Origin: Nissabacter sp. SGAir0207
GTDB lineage: Bacteria; Pseudomonadota; Gammaproteobacteria; Enterobacterales; Enterobacteriaceae
Length of the DNA: 64,000 bases
Assembly (NCBI RefSeq): GCF_005491205.1
Contig: NZ_CP028035.1
Location: 2,418,001-2,482,000, forward strand
Direction: 5' to 3'
In this document: positions 39,659 through 50,209 of the stretch, in pieces
Position numbering within the stretch: the stretch's first letter is position 1
Layout of the letters: every line of letters starts with the position of its first letter
The notes under the pieces: generated by a model
Databases searched by the model: none
What the model was told of the DNA's origin: nothing
What the model saw: only the letters and a program-made list of their open reading frames with translations
Made by a program: the position numbers and the translations under genes

Positions 39659-40408
39659 TTATTTCGCCAGCGCCGCGCGGACGCGGGCCAGATCCTCTGG
39701 GGTGTCTACGCCCACCGCCGGTACGGCCTGCGCGACGTCAACATGGATCTTTTCGCCATACCACAGCACGCGTAACTGCTCCAGCAGCTCGATGTTCTCC
39801 AGCGTGCTGGGCGCCCAGGTGACGTAGCGGCGCACAAAGCCCGCGCGATAGGCGTAGATGCCGAGATGGCGCAGGAAGTGATCGCCAATGGCGTCACGCG
39901 ACTGCGCGAAGCGCTCCCGATCCCACGGAATGGTGGCGCGGGAGAAGTAGAGCGCAAAGCCTTGCGCGTCACGTACCACTTTCACCGCATTCGGGTTGAA
40001 CGCCTCTTCCGCCGTCTCAATCGGCACCGCCAGCGTCGCCATGCCCGCCTGACAGTTGGCGAGGTTCTCCGCCACCTGACGGATAATCACCGGCGGGATC
40101 ATCGGCTCATCGCCTTGCACGTTGACAATGATGTCGTCATCGCCAAAGCCCAGGCGGTCAATCACTTCGGCCAACCGCTCGGTGCCGGACTGGTGATCCG
40201 GGCGGGTCATGCACACCTCGCCGCCTGCGGCCTCGACCGCAGCCGCCACTTCCGGGTGATCGGTAGCGACAATCACCCGATCCGCGCCAGACTCACGCGC
40301 CCGCTCGACCACATGCACGACCATTGGCTTGCCGTGGATATCCGCCAGTGGCTTGCCCGGCAGGCGGCTGGAGGCGTAACGGGCAGGGATGATGGCGATG
40401 AAACTCAT
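39659..40408 (-). CDS. kdsB: CMP-Kdo synthetase KdsB
   Basis: KdsB activates 3-deoxy-manno-octulosonate with CTP, giving CMP-Kdo for the inner core of lipopolysaccharide. The 249 residues (E. coli 248) begin with the nucleotide-binding motif [16 protein letters not shown] and contain NVQGDEPMI, typical of the family. Its start overlaps the ycaR stop by four bases, so the two are translationally coupled. lpxK and msbA of the same pathway lie 2.5 kb away on the same strand. Confidence 0.97.
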   Translation of the reverse strand: MSFIAIIPARYASSRLPGKPLADIHGKPMVVHVVERARESGADRVIVATDHPEVAAAVEAAGGEVCMTRPDHQSGTERLAEVIDRLGFGDDDIIVNVQGDEPMIPPVIIRQVAENLANCQAGMATLAVPIETAEEAFNPNAVKVVRDAQGFALYFSRATIPWDRERFAQSRDAIGDHFLRHLGIYAYRAGFVRRYVTWAPSTLENIELLEQLRVLWYGEKIHVDVAQAVPAVGVDTPEDLARVRAALAK

Positions 40409-40587
40409 GGGTGCCTCTCGTCTGCTGACAGCGCGCGCGCCTCATTCTCCAGCAGCACCGGGATGCCGTCCCGCACCGGGTAGGCCAGGCCGTCCGCCTT
40501 GCATACCAGTTCCTGATTCTCTTTGTTGAAATAGAGTTTGCCGTTGCAGACCGGGCAGGCCACTATTTCCAGTAAACGATGATCCAT
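40405..40587 (-). CDS. ycaR: Trm112-like protein YcaR
   Basis: This 60-residue protein matches E. coli YcaR and the Trm112/UPF0434 family. It carries ACPVCNGKL and a later LVCK; no second full CxxC pair is visible, so metal binding is uncertain. [13 protein letters not shown] is the conserved C-terminal stretch. Trm112 relatives activate methyltransferases, but the role of YcaR is not known. GGAGG precedes the start. It is coupled to kdsB by a four-base overlap. Confidence 0.92.
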   Translation of the reverse strand: MDHRLLEIVACPVCNGKLYFNKENQELVCKADGLAYPVRDGIPVLLENEARALSADERHP

Positions 40588-40656
40588 ATTTCCTCCATGC
40601 TGGGATGGGGTTAAAAGCGCTAAGGGCGTCAGGATACCATACTCGTTTGCTGGCGG

Positions 40657-41904
40657 TTAAGCCTGCCCGCCAATCTCCTGCCCGCACGCCCAGCCCTGCC
40701 CCCAGTGCGGTCGCAACGCCTCTGGCACCGCGTCCACCGCAATGCGCGTCGCGCCATGCCAACGTGCGCAGCGCGTTACCGCCTCGGTCAGGTCACGTAG
40801 CCGTTGCGCCCCAAGCCGCACGCCCGGCTCCAGCCATAGCCCCTTGATCTCGAATACCCCCTCCTTGCGATGCATCTTGGCATCCGTGCGGCCAATCAAC
40901 GCCCCACGCTGCAAAATCGGCAGCACAAAGTAGCCGTAGCGGCGCTTCTCCTGCGGCGTATAGCACTCAATGCGGTAATCAAAATCGAACAGCTCCAGGG
41001 CGCGCTTGCGGTGCCACACCACTGGGTCAAAGGGGGAAAGGAGCGTAGTGACGGAGGAGCGGATGCGCCGCTGCTGCATCTGCTGGCAGAGCGGCAACAG
41101 GCTGTGGTGCACATACCAAGGCTCATCGCTGCCCTCGACGCTGACCGGATGCAGGCTTCCCTCCTCCAACATCGCGGCGATGGCCGGTTTGAGCGCTACC
41201 CGCTTCAGCCGGTAGTAGTCCGGCAACCATGCCGCCTTGAAGATGCCAAGGCTGCGCGCGCTGCGCCGCAGCATCTCCTGACGCGCCGTGGCCTCATCCA
41301 ACGCGTCGCGCGTGTCAGACCAGTCGGGTTTGACGCGTGCGGTCACATCGTAGACACGGTGGAAATTACGCCGCTCCGCCACCATCACCTGCCCCAGCGT
41401 AAACAGCGTCTCCAGGTGGCGCTTCTCCGGTTTCCAGTCCCACCAGCCATTGCCGCTGCCGGCGGGCCGTGAGAAATCCGCCGAGCGTACTGGCCCATGT
41501 TGCTCAATGTGCGCCAGCAATTTTTCAATGGCGGGCTGGTGCGCCTGATGCCAAGCGGCATTGTACTTCCAGCCCATATTGGCCGGGTCCAGCATCCGGT
41601 GGCGCAACAGGCGGAAATCTTCAATTGGGATAAAGCAGGCTTCATGCGCCCAGTACTCAAACAGCTGGCGCTGGGCGAGCGCCTCATCCAACCAAGCGGG
41701 TGGATAGGCCCCTAAGCGGCTGAACAGCACCAGATAGGGACTGCGGGCGACCACGCTGATGGTGTCTATCTGCAACAGCCCCATCGCCCGTATGGCATCC
41801 AGCAACTGGTGGGGTTGCGGCGATCCGGTCGGTGGGCGGAGCAGGCCTTGAGCAGCGAGGTGGAGTGTGCGGGTGTCGGCCAGAGATAGGGTCGGGCTGG
41901 GCAT
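40657..41904 (-). CDS. ycaQ: Interstrand crosslink DNA glycosylase YcaQ
   Basis: YcaQ belongs to the AlkZ family (HTH_42), glycosylases that unhook interstrand DNA crosslinks such as those from nitrogen mustards. From ATG 41904 it has 415 residues (E. coli about 410). The catalytic motif QID appears in LLQIDTISVVARSPY, and a winged-helix-rich fold with YWAHEACFIP and SPFDPVVWHRKRALELFDFDYR follows. An in-frame ATG 12 bases upstream is possible, but neither has a strong ribosome site. Confidence 0.92.
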   Translation of the reverse strand: MPSPTLSLADTRTLHLAAQGLLRPPTGSPQPHQLLDAIRAMGLLQIDTISVVARSPYLVLFSRLGAYPPAWLDEALAQRQLFEYWAHEACFIPIEDFRLLRHRMLDPANMGWKYNAAWHQAHQPAIEKLLAHIEQHGPVRSADFSRPAGSGNGWWDWKPEKRHLETLFTLGQVMVAERRNFHRVYDVTARVKPDWSDTRDALDEATARQEMLRRSARSLGIFKAAWLPDYYRLKRVALKPAIAAMLEEGSLHPVSVEGSDEPWYVHHSLLPLCQQMQQRRIRSSVTTLLSPFDPVVWHRKRALELFDFDYRIECYTPQEKRRYGYFVLPILQRGALIGRTDAKMHRKEGVFEIKGLWLEPGVRLGAQRLRDLTEAVTRCARWHGATRIAVDAVPEALRPHWGQGWACGQEIGGQA

Positions 41905-41989
41905 AACGATATCCATTGATCGTGGGATGATACAGGATAATCGATAGCACAATTCAGACTATGGGTAAAATCACGCTACCCAAGATAAA

Positions 41990-42205
41990 TTAACGAAATG
42001 CAATAACATCCGCGGCAGAAAGACCGTGGTAGACACTGTGGTAACAGGTAAATTCCACCTGCTGCCCCTCTTGCAGTGACTTATTTTTATTGTTGGCAAT
42101 CGCCATGCGATTCACATAAAGATCGCTACCGCCGTCACTCGGGGAAATAAAACCATAGCCTTTGGCTTGGTTATACCATTTTACTCGTCCGGTTTTTAAC
42201 ATCAT
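41990..42205 (-). CDS. Divergent cold-shock-domain protein
   Basis: This 71-residue protein is a single cold-shock domain. RNP1 is intact as KGYGFI (15-20), but RNP2, usually VFVHF, reads LYVNR, losing the histidine and an aromatic residue used for single-strand nucleic acid stacking. The C-terminal half (VEFTCYHSVYHGLSAADVIAF) also departs from CspA/CspE. AAGGA lies upstream of a double ATG. Codons and flanks are AT-rich compared with neighbours. It follows another cold-shock gene by about 200 bases. Binding strength and inducibility are unknown. Confidence 0.85.
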   Translation of the reverse strand: MMLKTGRVKWYNQAKGYGFISPSDGGSDLYVNRMAIANNKNKSLQEGQQVEFTCYHSVYHGLSAADVIAFR

Positions 42206-42310
42206 ATTTTTATATTCCTTTGTTGTTGAGCATCAACGGACGCCTTTTCCGTGCGCCGGATACTGTTGCTCAATCGTGTCTTCAATAAACAACCTCTTTT
42301 GAGCCGTTTT

Positions 42311-42333
42311 AAAAACCCGCATCACTGCGGGTT
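42311..42333 (-). terminator. Terminator after the CspE-like gene
   Basis: AACCCGC and GCGGGTT arms with a six-base loop run into TTTTTAAAA on the bottom strand, ending the upstream cold-shock gene before the second one. Confidence 0.82.
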
Positions 42334-42411
42334 CAGAATTGATCAGTTTGCGAGGCAGGGGAATCAGCAATAATCTGAATTTATCCTGCCTTGGCACCGA
42401 CTGTGCGGTTC

Positions 42412-42621
42412 TTACAGCGCAACCACGTTGGCAGCGGCTGGCCCACGCGGGCTATCCTGAATGGTGTACTCTACACGCTGGCCTTCTGCCAGAGTTTTGA
42501 AACCTTCAGAAGCAATCGCAGAGAAGTGAACAAATACATCTTTGCCGCCATCATGCTGCTCAATAAAACCAAAACCTTTGCTCTCGTTGAACCATTTAAC
42601 CTGACCAGTTTTCTTGGACAT
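42412..42621 (-). CDS. Cold-shock protein, CspE/CspC-like
   Basis: This 69-residue protein is a canonical CspA-family RNA chaperone with RNP1 KGFGFI (15-20) and RNP2 VFVHF (29-33), closest by eye to CspE and CspC. AAGG lies before the ATG. A 280-base AT-rich region without other genes separates it from lpxK and probably holds its promoter and a leader. I could not decide whether it is cspE proper, since the usual cspE neighbours are absent, so no symbol is given. Confidence 0.95.
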   Translation of the reverse strand: MSKKTGQVKWFNESKGFGFIEQHDGGKDVFVHFSAIASEGFKTLAEGQRVEYTIQDSPRGPAAANVVAL

Positions 42622-42789
42622 TTTATTACCTTTAAATTTTTAATCACATTACCGTAACGGCATTATTAGCCAGGGCAGAAACATCATTTATGGGGGGTAC
42701 AACGAGAGGGGGTTCAACCTGGAAGCAAAATCGATACGACGGCTTGGAGGGAGGGCTTAACTCTAATTGGATCACTTAACGCATAAATA

Positions 42790-42809
42790 GGCCTGCTCAC
42801 AGGCAGGCC
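42790..42809 (-). terminator. Hairpin after lpxK
   Basis: GGCCTGC and GCAGGCC arms with a six-base loop, followed by TATTTATG on the bottom strand, lie about 95 bases past the lpxK stop. Likely terminator of msbA-lpxK. Confidence 0.6.
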
Positions 42810-42904
42810 ATCATTTACGCATATTCGCAGGGCGTTAGCAAGCTTTTTACTGTAGCCCTTCAACGCGGGCTGTAAAGTTATATCGCCACGGCGGACATTA
42901 GCCG

Positions 42905-43903
42905 TTACTTTGCCGTTTCAGGCGTGATATTTTTTACCTGTGCGACCAGTTTATCCAGCAGCACTGTGGCTTGCGCACTCTCCATAACGGCATTGACCGG
43001 CAAATACCACCATGAGGCTTGGGCAAAGGCGCGGCACTTCACTGCGTCTTTTTCCGTCATCAATAGCGTCTCACCGGCGGGGGTTAATGCGGCCAGTTGG
43101 TCTGGCTGGTAGGCCTGATGATCGGCAAAGGGTACGCGGCGCGCAATCTGTACGCCCAACGCTTCCAGCGTGGCAAAAAAGCGTGGCGGATGGCCAATGC
43201 CCGCCATTGCCACCACGTGCGGCAGGCTGGCAGCGGCGCGCCGCTCGCCGGTCAGCAGGTTTACGGCCATGCCAGCGTGCAGCGTCATGGCAATCTCCCC
43301 TGGCTGGGCCTGCCCGCCGTTGGTGATCACCGCATCCACTGAGCGCAGGCGTCCGGCACGCTCACGCATCGGCCCGGCCGGTAGCCACCAGCCATTTCCA
43401 AAACGACGCACGCCATCCACCACCACAATCTCTGCGTCCCGTTGCAGGGCATAGTGTTGCAGGCCATCATCGGTCACTACGATGTCAACCTGCTCTGCCA
43501 GCAGCGCCTCGACCGCCTCACGGCGTTTTGGCGCGACGGCCACCGGCGCACCGGTACGTTGGAAGATCAGAACCGGCTCATCCCCTGCCTGCTGGGTGGA
43601 AGTCTCTGCGGTCACACGCAGCGGATAGTGCTCCGCTTTGCCGCCATAACCACGTGAGACCACCCCCACTTTCAGGCCACGCTGCTGGAGTTGCTCCACC
43701 AGCCAGATCACCACCGGCGTTTTGCCGTTGCCGCCGGCCGTCAGGTTGCCCACCACCACCACCGGCACCGGGGCCTGCCAGCTCTTGCGCCAACCCCAGC
43801 GATAACTCAGACGAATCAACGTGGAGATGGCGCCATACAGCCAGGAGAGCGGCAGCAGCAGCAGATAGAGGGGCGAGCGCCCGGCCCAGATCTTCTCAAT
43901 CAT
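42905..43903 (-). CDS. lpxK: Tetraacyldisaccharide 4'-kinase LpxK
   Basis: LpxK phosphorylates the lipid A disaccharide at the 4' position, on the cytoplasmic face of the inner membrane. The 332 residues (E. coli 328) have an N-terminal membrane-binding helix and a P-loop [12 protein letters not shown] at about 52-63, followed by VVSRGYGGK and VVTDDGLQH, family hallmarks. The start overlaps the msbA stop by four bases, so lipid A kinase and flippase are made together. Confidence 0.97.
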   Translation of the reverse strand: MIEKIWAGRSPLYLLLLPLSWLYGAISTLIRLSYRWGWRKSWQAPVPVVVVGNLTAGGNGKTPVVIWLVEQLQQRGLKVGVVSRGYGGKAEHYPLRVTAETSTQQAGDEPVLIFQRTGAPVAVAPKRREAVEALLAEQVDIVVTDDGLQHYALQRDAEIVVVDGVRRFGNGWWLPAGPMRERAGRLRSVDAVITNGGQAQPGEIAMTLHAGMAVNLLTGERRAAASLPHVVAMAGIGHPPRFFATLEALGVQIARRVPFADHQAYQPDQLAALTPAGETLLMTEKDAVKCRAFAQASWWYLPVNAVMESAQATVLLDKLVAQVKNITPETAK

Positions 43904-45648
43904 TGGCCGAACTGCATCCGGTGCAGCTGGGCATACACGCCGCTCTGCGCCAGCAGATCAGCGTGATTGCCGCGCTCCACAATTCGACCATCTTCCACCA
44001 CCAGAATCTCATCGGCGCTCTCAATGGTGGAGAGGCGGTGAGCAATCACCAGCGATGTTCGGTTCTTTTGCAGCTCATCCAGCGCCTTCTGGATAGCGCG
44101 CTCAGACTCTGTATCCAGCGCGGAGGTGGCCTCATCCAGAATCAGCACCGGGCAGTCACGCAGCAGCGCACGGGCGATCGCGATACGCTGGCGCTGGCCG
44201 CCAGAGAGCATCACGCCGTTTTCGCCAATGACCGTGTCCAGACCATTATCCATCTTCTCAATGAAGTCCATGGCGTAGGCCATGCGCGCTGCCTGCTCAA
44301 TCTGCTCGCGGCTGTAGCGCTCCTGGCTGGCATAGGCAATGTTATTGGCAATGGTGTCATTGAACAGGTGCACATTCTGCGACACCAGCGCCACCTGCCG
44401 ACGCAATGACGCCAGGGTATATTCGCGCAGGTCATGCCCATCCATCAGGATCTCGCCTTCCTGGACGTCATAGAAGCGCGTCATCAGGCTGGCGATGGTG
44501 GATTTACCGGAGCCAGAGCGGCCAACCAGTGCCACCGTTTTGCCGGCTGGAATGTGCAGGTTGATGTCACGCAGGGCCGGAATATCTTTGCCGGGGTAGC
44601 TGAAGGTGACGTGGCGGAACTCAATCTCGCCAACAGCACGCGTGACCTCACGGCTGCCTTCGTCTTTCTCCTGTTCCATGTCCAGGATAGAGAACAGCGT
44701 CTGGCAGGCTGCCATGCCGCGCTGGAACTGGGCATTGACGTTAGTCAAAGATTTCAGCGGGCGCATCAGGGCGATCATTGAGGAGAAGACCACGGTGATG
44801 GTACCGGCCGTCAGGGTCTCCATCACGCTCGGGAAACTGGCGGCATACAGCACAAAGGCCAGTGCCAGCGAGGCGATCAGCTGGATGATAGGATCGGAGA
44901 TGGAGGAGGCAGAAACCATTTTCATGCCCTGTTGGCGCATGCGGTTGCTTACCTGATCAAAACGTTCGGTTTCCACTTGCTGGCCACCAAAGATCAGCAC
45001 CTCTTTATGCCCTTTTAACATCTGTTCGGCGCTGGTGGTCACCTGCCCCATCGTGTTCTGCATGTTTTTGCTGATGTTGCGGAAACGCTTGGAGACTACC
45101 CGGATCGCAATCGAGACAATCGGCGCAATCACAATCAGGATCAGCGAAAGCTGCCAACTGTAGTAGAACATCAAGGTAAACAGACCAATGATGGAGGCCC
45201 CCTCGCGTACTACGGTAATCAGCGCGCTGGAGGAGGAAGAGGCAACCTGCTCGGAGTCATAGGTGATGCGTGAGAGCAGTGTGCCGGTGGATTGCTGGTC
45301 AAAGAAGGAGACCGGCATTCCCATCATGTGGCTGAACAGGCGACGGCGCATATGCATGACCACTTTGCCTGATACCCATGAGATACAGTAGCTTGAAACA
45401 AAGCTGGTGATGCCGCGTACCAGCATCAATCCAATAACGGCCAACGGCATCCACAGCAGGATGGAGCTGTCCGCCTTGCCGAAACCATTGTCGAGCAGTG
45501 GCTTCAGGAGCGACAGCATAAAGGTATCACTGGCCGCATTAAGAATCAGTGCGATGGCCGCTGCGATCAGGCCTGTTTTAAACGGTGCGATCATCGGCCA
45601 GAGGCGACGAAAGGTCTGCCAGGTGGAGAGATCTTTATCATTCATCAT
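43900..45648 (-). CDS. msbA: Lipid A flippase MsbA
   Basis: MsbA is an ABC half-transporter that flips lipid A-core across the inner membrane. The 582 residues equal the E. coli length and nearly all positions agree. Six membrane helices lie in residues 20-310; the ATPase has Walker [10 protein letters not shown] at about 376-384, [19 protein letters not shown] and a histidine switch in [10 protein letters not shown]. Starts at either of two adjacent ATG codons. It follows comEC by 36 bases. Confidence 0.98.
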   Translation of the reverse strand: MMNDKDLSTWQTFRRLWPMIAPFKTGLIAAAIALILNAASDTFMLSLLKPLLDNGFGKADSSILLWMPLAVIGLMLVRGITSFVSSYCISWVSGKVVMHMRRRLFSHMMGMPVSFFDQQSTGTLLSRITYDSEQVASSSSSALITVVREGASIIGLFTLMFYYSWQLSLILIVIAPIVSIAIRVVSKRFRNISKNMQNTMGQVTTSAEQMLKGHKEVLIFGGQQVETERFDQVSNRMRQQGMKMVSASSISDPIIQLIASLALAFVLYAASFPSVMETLTAGTITVVFSSMIALMRPLKSLTNVNAQFQRGMAACQTLFSILDMEQEKDEGSREVTRAVGEIEFRHVTFSYPGKDIPALRDINLHIPAGKTVALVGRSGSGKSTIASLMTRFYDVQEGEILMDGHDLREYTLASLRRQVALVSQNVHLFNDTIANNIAYASQERYSREQIEQAARMAYAMDFIEKMDNGLDTVIGENGVMLSGGQRQRIAIARALLRDCPVLILDEATSALDTESERAIQKALDELQKNRTSLVIAHRLSTIESADEILVVEDGRIVERGNHADLLAQSGVYAQLHRMQFGQ

Positions 45649-45684
45649 GCAATTAACCAGCTTCGAAAGTAATAGCGGCTCATT

Positions 45685-47952
45685 CTACTCATTATCCTTC
45701 TGTACGCCAAACCGCTGGTGATACCAACGTGGCACTATTTGCTCGCGGAAACCCTGTAATTCCCAACTATCGGATGAAAAAAGTACAGACAATTGTCCCG
45801 ATCGCGAGGTATCACGCCACGGAATACCTGCCGCCTGATAGCGCCGCCGAACCCGAATCGAGGGCAATCGCCAGGCGTTATAACGTGAGGCAGAGGCAAT
45901 GGCGATCTGGGGCTGGACTGCCCGCAGGAACGGCGCAATAGAGGAGGTATTGCTGCCATGGTGTGGCGCTTGCAGGATGGTTGCCGTCAGTGCCGGGCGC
46001 TGTTCGCGCAATAGCTGCTGCTCCGCCTCCCGCTCAATATCACCCGTCAGCAACAGATGGTGGGTGCCATCTGAAACCTTTACCACGCAAGAGTCATTAT
46101 TGCCCGCCTGTTCCGCCAGCCTTTTCGGCCACAGCGCCTGAAAATGCAGCCCGCGCCACTGCCACTGTTCGCCCTGCTGGCAGGGCAAGCCCGGCAGGCC
46201 GCGCTGTGATGAACGGAGGGTAGCATGGGGAAAGGCTTTCTGCAGCGCTGCCAGCCCACCCTGATGATCAAGATGGGCGTGACTGATGATGATCTCTTCA
46301 AGGGTAACGTGACGCCAGCGCAGAAAAGGCAAGATAGTCTGCTCGGCGCTACTGCCACCCGGCCAGCGGTTGCCGGTGTCATAGAGCACGCCCCGTCCCT
46401 CTTTCTCTATTAGCACTGCCAGTCCGTGGCCAATATCCAGCATGTCCACTCGCCACTGCGCAGCAGGTGGGGCATTAAGATGCACAATGCTCACCCCGGT
46501 TAACACCATCACTGGCACTACCTGTTTCACTATGCCAAGGCGCCAGACCACGACGGCCAGCCAGCCTGCCCCACTCCAGTAGAGCGCGCGCTGATCCCAC
46601 TCTATCCAGCCTGACTGCAACCACGTCAGCGGTGCCAATGCCCAGTCCAATACTCCATCCGCCCCCTGCCACAATGTACCGGCGATGGCCGGCAGCCACA
46701 GTAGACAGAGGGCGAGCAGGATCAGTGGCACCACCAGAAAGGAGACCAAGGGCACGGCCCATAGGTTCGCTGGCAAAGAAGCCAGACTCAAGCCATGAAA
46801 AATGGCGATTTGCAAAGGCACCAGTAACATAAACATGCAGAGTTGCAGATGCAGCCAGCGCAGGCCAAGCCATCGCCAACCCGTGGCATAGCGCACTGGC
46901 AATGGGCACCAGTGAAACCAGAACAGCAGCGCGCCGACAGCAAAACAGGAGAGCCAGAAACTGTCTGACAACACCATCAAAGGGTTCACCGCCAAAATCA
47001 GCGCCATCGTCCATAGCCCTACCTGCCAGCCGCTGCACCGGATGGCGCACAGTCGCAATAGCAACCACAGGCCAAGTGCAATCCCGCTCCTTACCGCTGG
47101 CGGATTGACGCCAGAGAGCATGATATAGAGTAGAGCCACTGCCCCGCTTAACAGCAGTGGAAAGCGATGGCCGATATAGCGCCCTGGCAGCAGAATCTGT
47201 AGTCCACGCGCCAGCACCCAACCAAAAAGCGCTGCCATGCCAATATGCAACCCTGAAATTGCCATCAGGTGGGCAACGCCCGTCTGTTGCAGCAGCAATT
47301 TGGTCTCGCGATCCAGAAAGCGACTCTCCCCAAATGCCAGTGCCAGCAGGATGCCCTGATGGTGGGTGACTGGCAGGATATGCTGGGCATACTGGATCAC
47401 CCGCTGACGCCAACCGCATGATAAATCCAATGGCGTGGCAGTGATGACCCTGCCCTCCAACAACTGGTGGCGCGCCATTGCCCAGCGCTGGCGATCAAAA
47501 CCGCCCTCATTTAACTGGCTATGTACGGGACGCAATGCCATCTGCAACTGCCAGATTTGTCCGGCGCACCTTACAGTACCCTGAGGTGGCCACTCTACCC
47601 ATGCCGTTACCGGTGGGAACAACCCCTGACCCTCTACCTGATAGAGGGTGATGGCATACCGCTCCTCCGGCTCGTCACTGAGAGCCAGCGAAGTGACCCT
47701 ACCCTGCACATTCACCTGATGCTGATAAAGTCTGTCTACCTGCTTGAGTGACAGATGGGCGTGGATAAGTGACCAGACTAACGCCAGCAGCATTACTCCC
47801 AGCCAACACACTGCTGGCTTGGACGCAACATAGCTGCCTGCCAGCGTCAGGACGAGCAGTGCTGGGCAGACCCATAATGGTGGCAGTGTATGCCACAGCA
47901 ACAAAGGCAGGGTGCCGATAATAACGGCTGATGAGATCTGGTTAATTGACAG
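45685..47952 (-). CDS. ycaI: ComEC/YcaI DNA internalisation protein
   Basis: ComEC-family proteins form the inner-membrane channel for incoming single-stranded DNA. The product has an N-terminal soluble part, a competence domain of many membrane helices (about 190-490) with AHLMAISGLHIG, and a C-terminal metallo-beta-lactamase domain with SHAHLDHQGG and APHHGSNTSS. The start is uncertain: CTG 47952 gives 755 residues, the E. coli length (754), and follows a G-rich stretch; GTG 48069 would add 39 residues unlike the family. No ATG is near. Confidence 0.87.
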   Translation of the reverse strand: MSINQISSAVIIGTLPLLLWHTLPPLWVCPALLVLTLAGSYVASKPAVCWLGVMLLALVWSLIHAHLSLKQVDRLYQHQVNVQGRVTSLALSDEPEERYAITLYQVEGQGLFPPVTAWVEWPPQGTVRCAGQIWQLQMALRPVHSQLNEGGFDRQRWAMARHQLLEGRVITATPLDLSCGWRQRVIQYAQHILPVTHHQGILLALAFGESRFLDRETKLLLQQTGVAHLMAISGLHIGMAALFGWVLARGLQILLPGRYIGHRFPLLLSGAVALLYIMLSGVNPPAVRSGIALGLWLLLRLCAIRCSGWQVGLWTMALILAVNPLMVLSDSFWLSCFAVGALLFWFHWCPLPVRYATGWRWLGLRWLHLQLCMFMLLVPLQIAIFHGLSLASLPANLWAVPLVSFLVVPLILLALCLLWLPAIAGTLWQGADGVLDWALAPLTWLQSGWIEWDQRALYWSGAGWLAVVVWRLGIVKQVVPVMVLTGVSIVHLNAPPAAQWRVDMLDIGHGLAVLIEKEGRGVLYDTGNRWPGGSSAEQTILPFLRWRHVTLEEIIISHAHLDHQGGLAALQKAFPHATLRSSQRGLPGLPCQQGEQWQWRGLHFQALWPKRLAEQAGNNDSCVVKVSDGTHHLLLTGDIEREAEQQLLREQRPALTATILQAPHHGSNTSSIAPFLRAVQPQIAIASASRYNAWRLPSIRVRRRYQAAGIPWRDTSRSGQLSVLFSSDSWELQGFREQIVPRWYHQRFGVQKDNE

Positions 47953-48131
47953 CTTGATACCCCACCCCGCTATAAAGACTTCACTGGAAAAGCAGTGTGC
48001 AGCAAGCTGCGCAGGGTAAGTTGAGGAAAAAAGCAGAGGTGGAATCTGGCAGGGAAAGAAAAAAAGCACGCACTGGCGTTACAACTCATTTTGAGAGCGG
48101 CTTTCCAAAGATGCTTTTTTCAAACATAAAA

Positions 48132-48155
48132 AAACGGCGCCCAAGGGCGCCGTTT
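48132..48155 (-). terminator. Terminator after ihfB
   Basis: AAACGGCGCCC and GGGCGCCGTTT form a stable hairpin followed by a T run on the bottom strand, 36 bases after the ihfB stop. Confidence 0.92.
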
Positions 48156-48190
48156 CATAATCTCTAAGGCAATAACTTTATGCCATCATA

Positions 48191-48475
48191 TCAGGCATAA
48201 ATGTTCGCGCGGTCGCGCAACTCTTTACCCGGTTTGAAGTGCGGGACATATTTGCCGTCCAACTCCACTTTGTCACCAGTTTTAGGGTTACGCCCGATAC
48301 GCGGCGCACGGTAGTGAAGTGAAAAACTGCCGAATCCGCGAATTTCAATGCGTTCACCTTCAGCCAGCGTACCGGCCATATGCTCAAGCATCTCTTTCAC
48401 TGCATCTTCAACGGCTTTCGCCGGAATATGAGATTGCTGGCCAGCAAGTCTTTCAATGAGTTCAGACTTGGTCAT
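48191..48475 (-). CDS. ihfB: Integration host factor beta subunit
   Basis: IhfB pairs with IhfA to bend DNA sharply at specific sites in replication, recombination and transcription. The 94 residues match E. coli IhfB nearly throughout, with the beta-arm [13 protein letters not shown] that carries the intercalating proline. GGAGG precedes the ATG. It lies 60 bases after rpsA, as in E. coli, and an IHF-like site occurs in this window before focA. Confidence 0.98.
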   Translation of the reverse strand: MTKSELIERLAGQQSHIPAKAVEDAVKEMLEHMAGTLAEGERIEIRGFGSFSLHYRAPRIGRNPKTGDKVELDGKYVPHFKPGKELRDRANIYA

Positions 48476-48510
48476 GTTTCCTCCAAGCTTTGCAGCTTAA
48501 CTACCGTTTC

Positions 48511-48529
48511 GGGGCGGCAAGGCCGCCCC
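48511..48529 (-). terminator. Hairpin between rpsA and ihfB
   Basis: GGGGCGGC and GCCGCCCC arms with a three-base loop lie just after the rpsA stop. No T run follows, so it probably stabilises the rpsA 3' end or allows partial read-through into ihfB. Confidence 0.5.
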
Positions 48530-48535
48530 CCGTCA

Positions 48536-50209
48536 TTACTCGCCTTTAGCCGCTTTGAAAGCTTCAGCCATAGCGTTAGAGAAGTTACCTTCTTCCTGTT
48601 TGTTGTTAACAGAAGCGATGGCATCTTTCTCGTCAGCTTCGTCCTTAGCACGGACGGACAGGCTTACAACGCGGTTCTTACGGTCAACGCCGGTGAATTT
48701 AGCTTCAACTTCGTCGCCTACATTCAGAACCAGAGTTGCATCTTCAACGCGGTCGCGAGAAGCTTCAGATGCACGCAGGTAGCCTTCTACGCCGCCCGCT
48801 AATTCAACTGTAGCACCTTTAGCGTCTACTACAGTGACTTTACCAGTAACAATAGCACCTTTCTTGTTCATAGACAGGTAGTTATTGAACGGGTCTTCCG
48901 CCAGCTGCTTAACGCCCAGGGAGATACGCTCGCGTTCTGCGTCAACTTGCAGAACAACCGCTGCGATTTCGTCGCCTTTTTTGTATTCACGTACTGCTTC
49001 TTCGCCTGCAACGTTCCAGGAGATGTCAGACAGGTGAACCAGGCCGTCGATGCCGCCGTCCAGGCCGATGAAGATACCGAAGTCAGTGATAGACTTGATT
49101 TTACCTTCAACGCGGTCGCCCTTGTTGTGGGTTTCTGCGAACTGCTGCCACGGGTTGGCTTTGCACTGTTTCAGACCCAGGGAGATACGACGACGCTCTT
49201 CGTCAATGTCCAGAACCATTACTTCCACTACGTCGCCAACGTTAACAACTTTGGACGGGTGGATGTTTTTGTTGGTCCAATCCATTTCGGAAACGTGTAC
49301 CAGGCCTTCAACGCCTTCTTCGATTTCAACGAAGCAGCCGTAGTCAGTCAGGTTGGTTACACGGCCGGTCAGCTTAGTGCCTTCCGGGTAGCGCTTAGCG
49401 ATAGCAACCCACGGATCTTCGCCCAGCTGTTTCAGGCCCAGGGAGACACGGGTACGCTCGCGGTCGAACTTCAGCACCTTAACGGTGATTTCGTCGCCAA
49501 CGTTGACGATTTCGCTCGGATGCTTAACGCGTTTCCACGCCATGTCAGTGATGTGCAGCAGGCCGTCAACGCCGCCCAGATCAACGAATGCACCGTAGTC
49601 AGTGAGGTTCTTAACGATACCTTTAACTTCCATGCCTTCCTGCAGGTTTTCCAGCAGCTGATCGCGCTCTGCGCTGTTCTCGGATTCGATGACCGCACGG
49701 CGAGAAACAACAACGTTGTTGCGCTTCTGGTCCAGCTTGATGACTTTGAACTCAAGCTCTTTGCCTTCAAGGTGCAGCGTGTCGCGAACCGGACGCACGT
49801 CAACCAGGGAACCTGGCAGGAACGCACGGATACCGTTCAGCTCAACGGTGAAGCCGCCTTTGACTTTACCGTTGATAACACCGGTAACAGTCGCTGCTTC
49901 TTCGTAAGCTTTTTCCAGCATCAGCCATGCTTCGTGACGTTTCGCTTTCTCGCGGGACAGCAGGGTTTCACCGAAGCCGTCTTCTACCGCGTCCAGAGCC
50001 ACGTCTACTTCGTCACCAACCTGGATTTCCAGCTCGCCCTGTGCGTTTTTGAATTGCTCAGCCGGGATGGCAGATTCAGACTTCAGGCCAGCGTCAACCA
50101 GCACTACGTCTTTATCGATAGCAACAACAACGCCACGAACGATGGAACCCGGACGGGTTTCGATTTCTTTTAAGGATTCTTCAAAGAGTTGAGCAAAAGA
50201 TTCAGTCAT
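48536..50209 (-). CDS. rpsA: 30S ribosomal protein S1
   Basis: S1 binds mRNA on the small subunit and helps unfold it for initiation. The start at 50209 ([16 protein letters not shown]) gives 557 residues, the E. coli length. Six S1 (OB-fold) repeats run from about residue 20 to 520, recognisable by repeated GxVxxxxDYGxFV and HVSExxW-like patterns. No good ribosome site precedes the ATG, which agrees with the structured, autoregulated rpsA leader known from E. coli. Codon use is that of a very highly expressed gene. Confidence 0.98.
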   Translation of the reverse strand: MTESFAQLFEESLKEIETRPGSIVRGVVVAIDKDVVLVDAGLKSESAIPAEQFKNAQGELEIQVGDEVDVALDAVEDGFGETLLSREKAKRHEAWLMLEKAYEEAATVTGVINGKVKGGFTVELNGIRAFLPGSLVDVRPVRDTLHLEGKELEFKVIKLDQKRNNVVVSRRAVIESENSAERDQLLENLQEGMEVKGIVKNLTDYGAFVDLGGVDGLLHITDMAWKRVKHPSEIVNVGDEITVKVLKFDRERTRVSLGLKQLGEDPWVAIAKRYPEGTKLTGRVTNLTDYGCFVEIEEGVEGLVHVSEMDWTNKNIHPSKVVNVGDVVEVMVLDIDEERRRISLGLKQCKANPWQQFAETHNKGDRVEGKIKSITDFGIFIGLDGGIDGLVHLSDISWNVAGEEAVREYKKGDEIAAVVLQVDAERERISLGVKQLAEDPFNNYLSMNKKGAIVTGKVTVVDAKGATVELAGGVEGYLRASEASRDRVEDATLVLNVGDEVEAKFTGVDRKNRVVSLSVRAKDEADEKDAIASVNNKQEEGNFSNAMAEAFKAAKGE

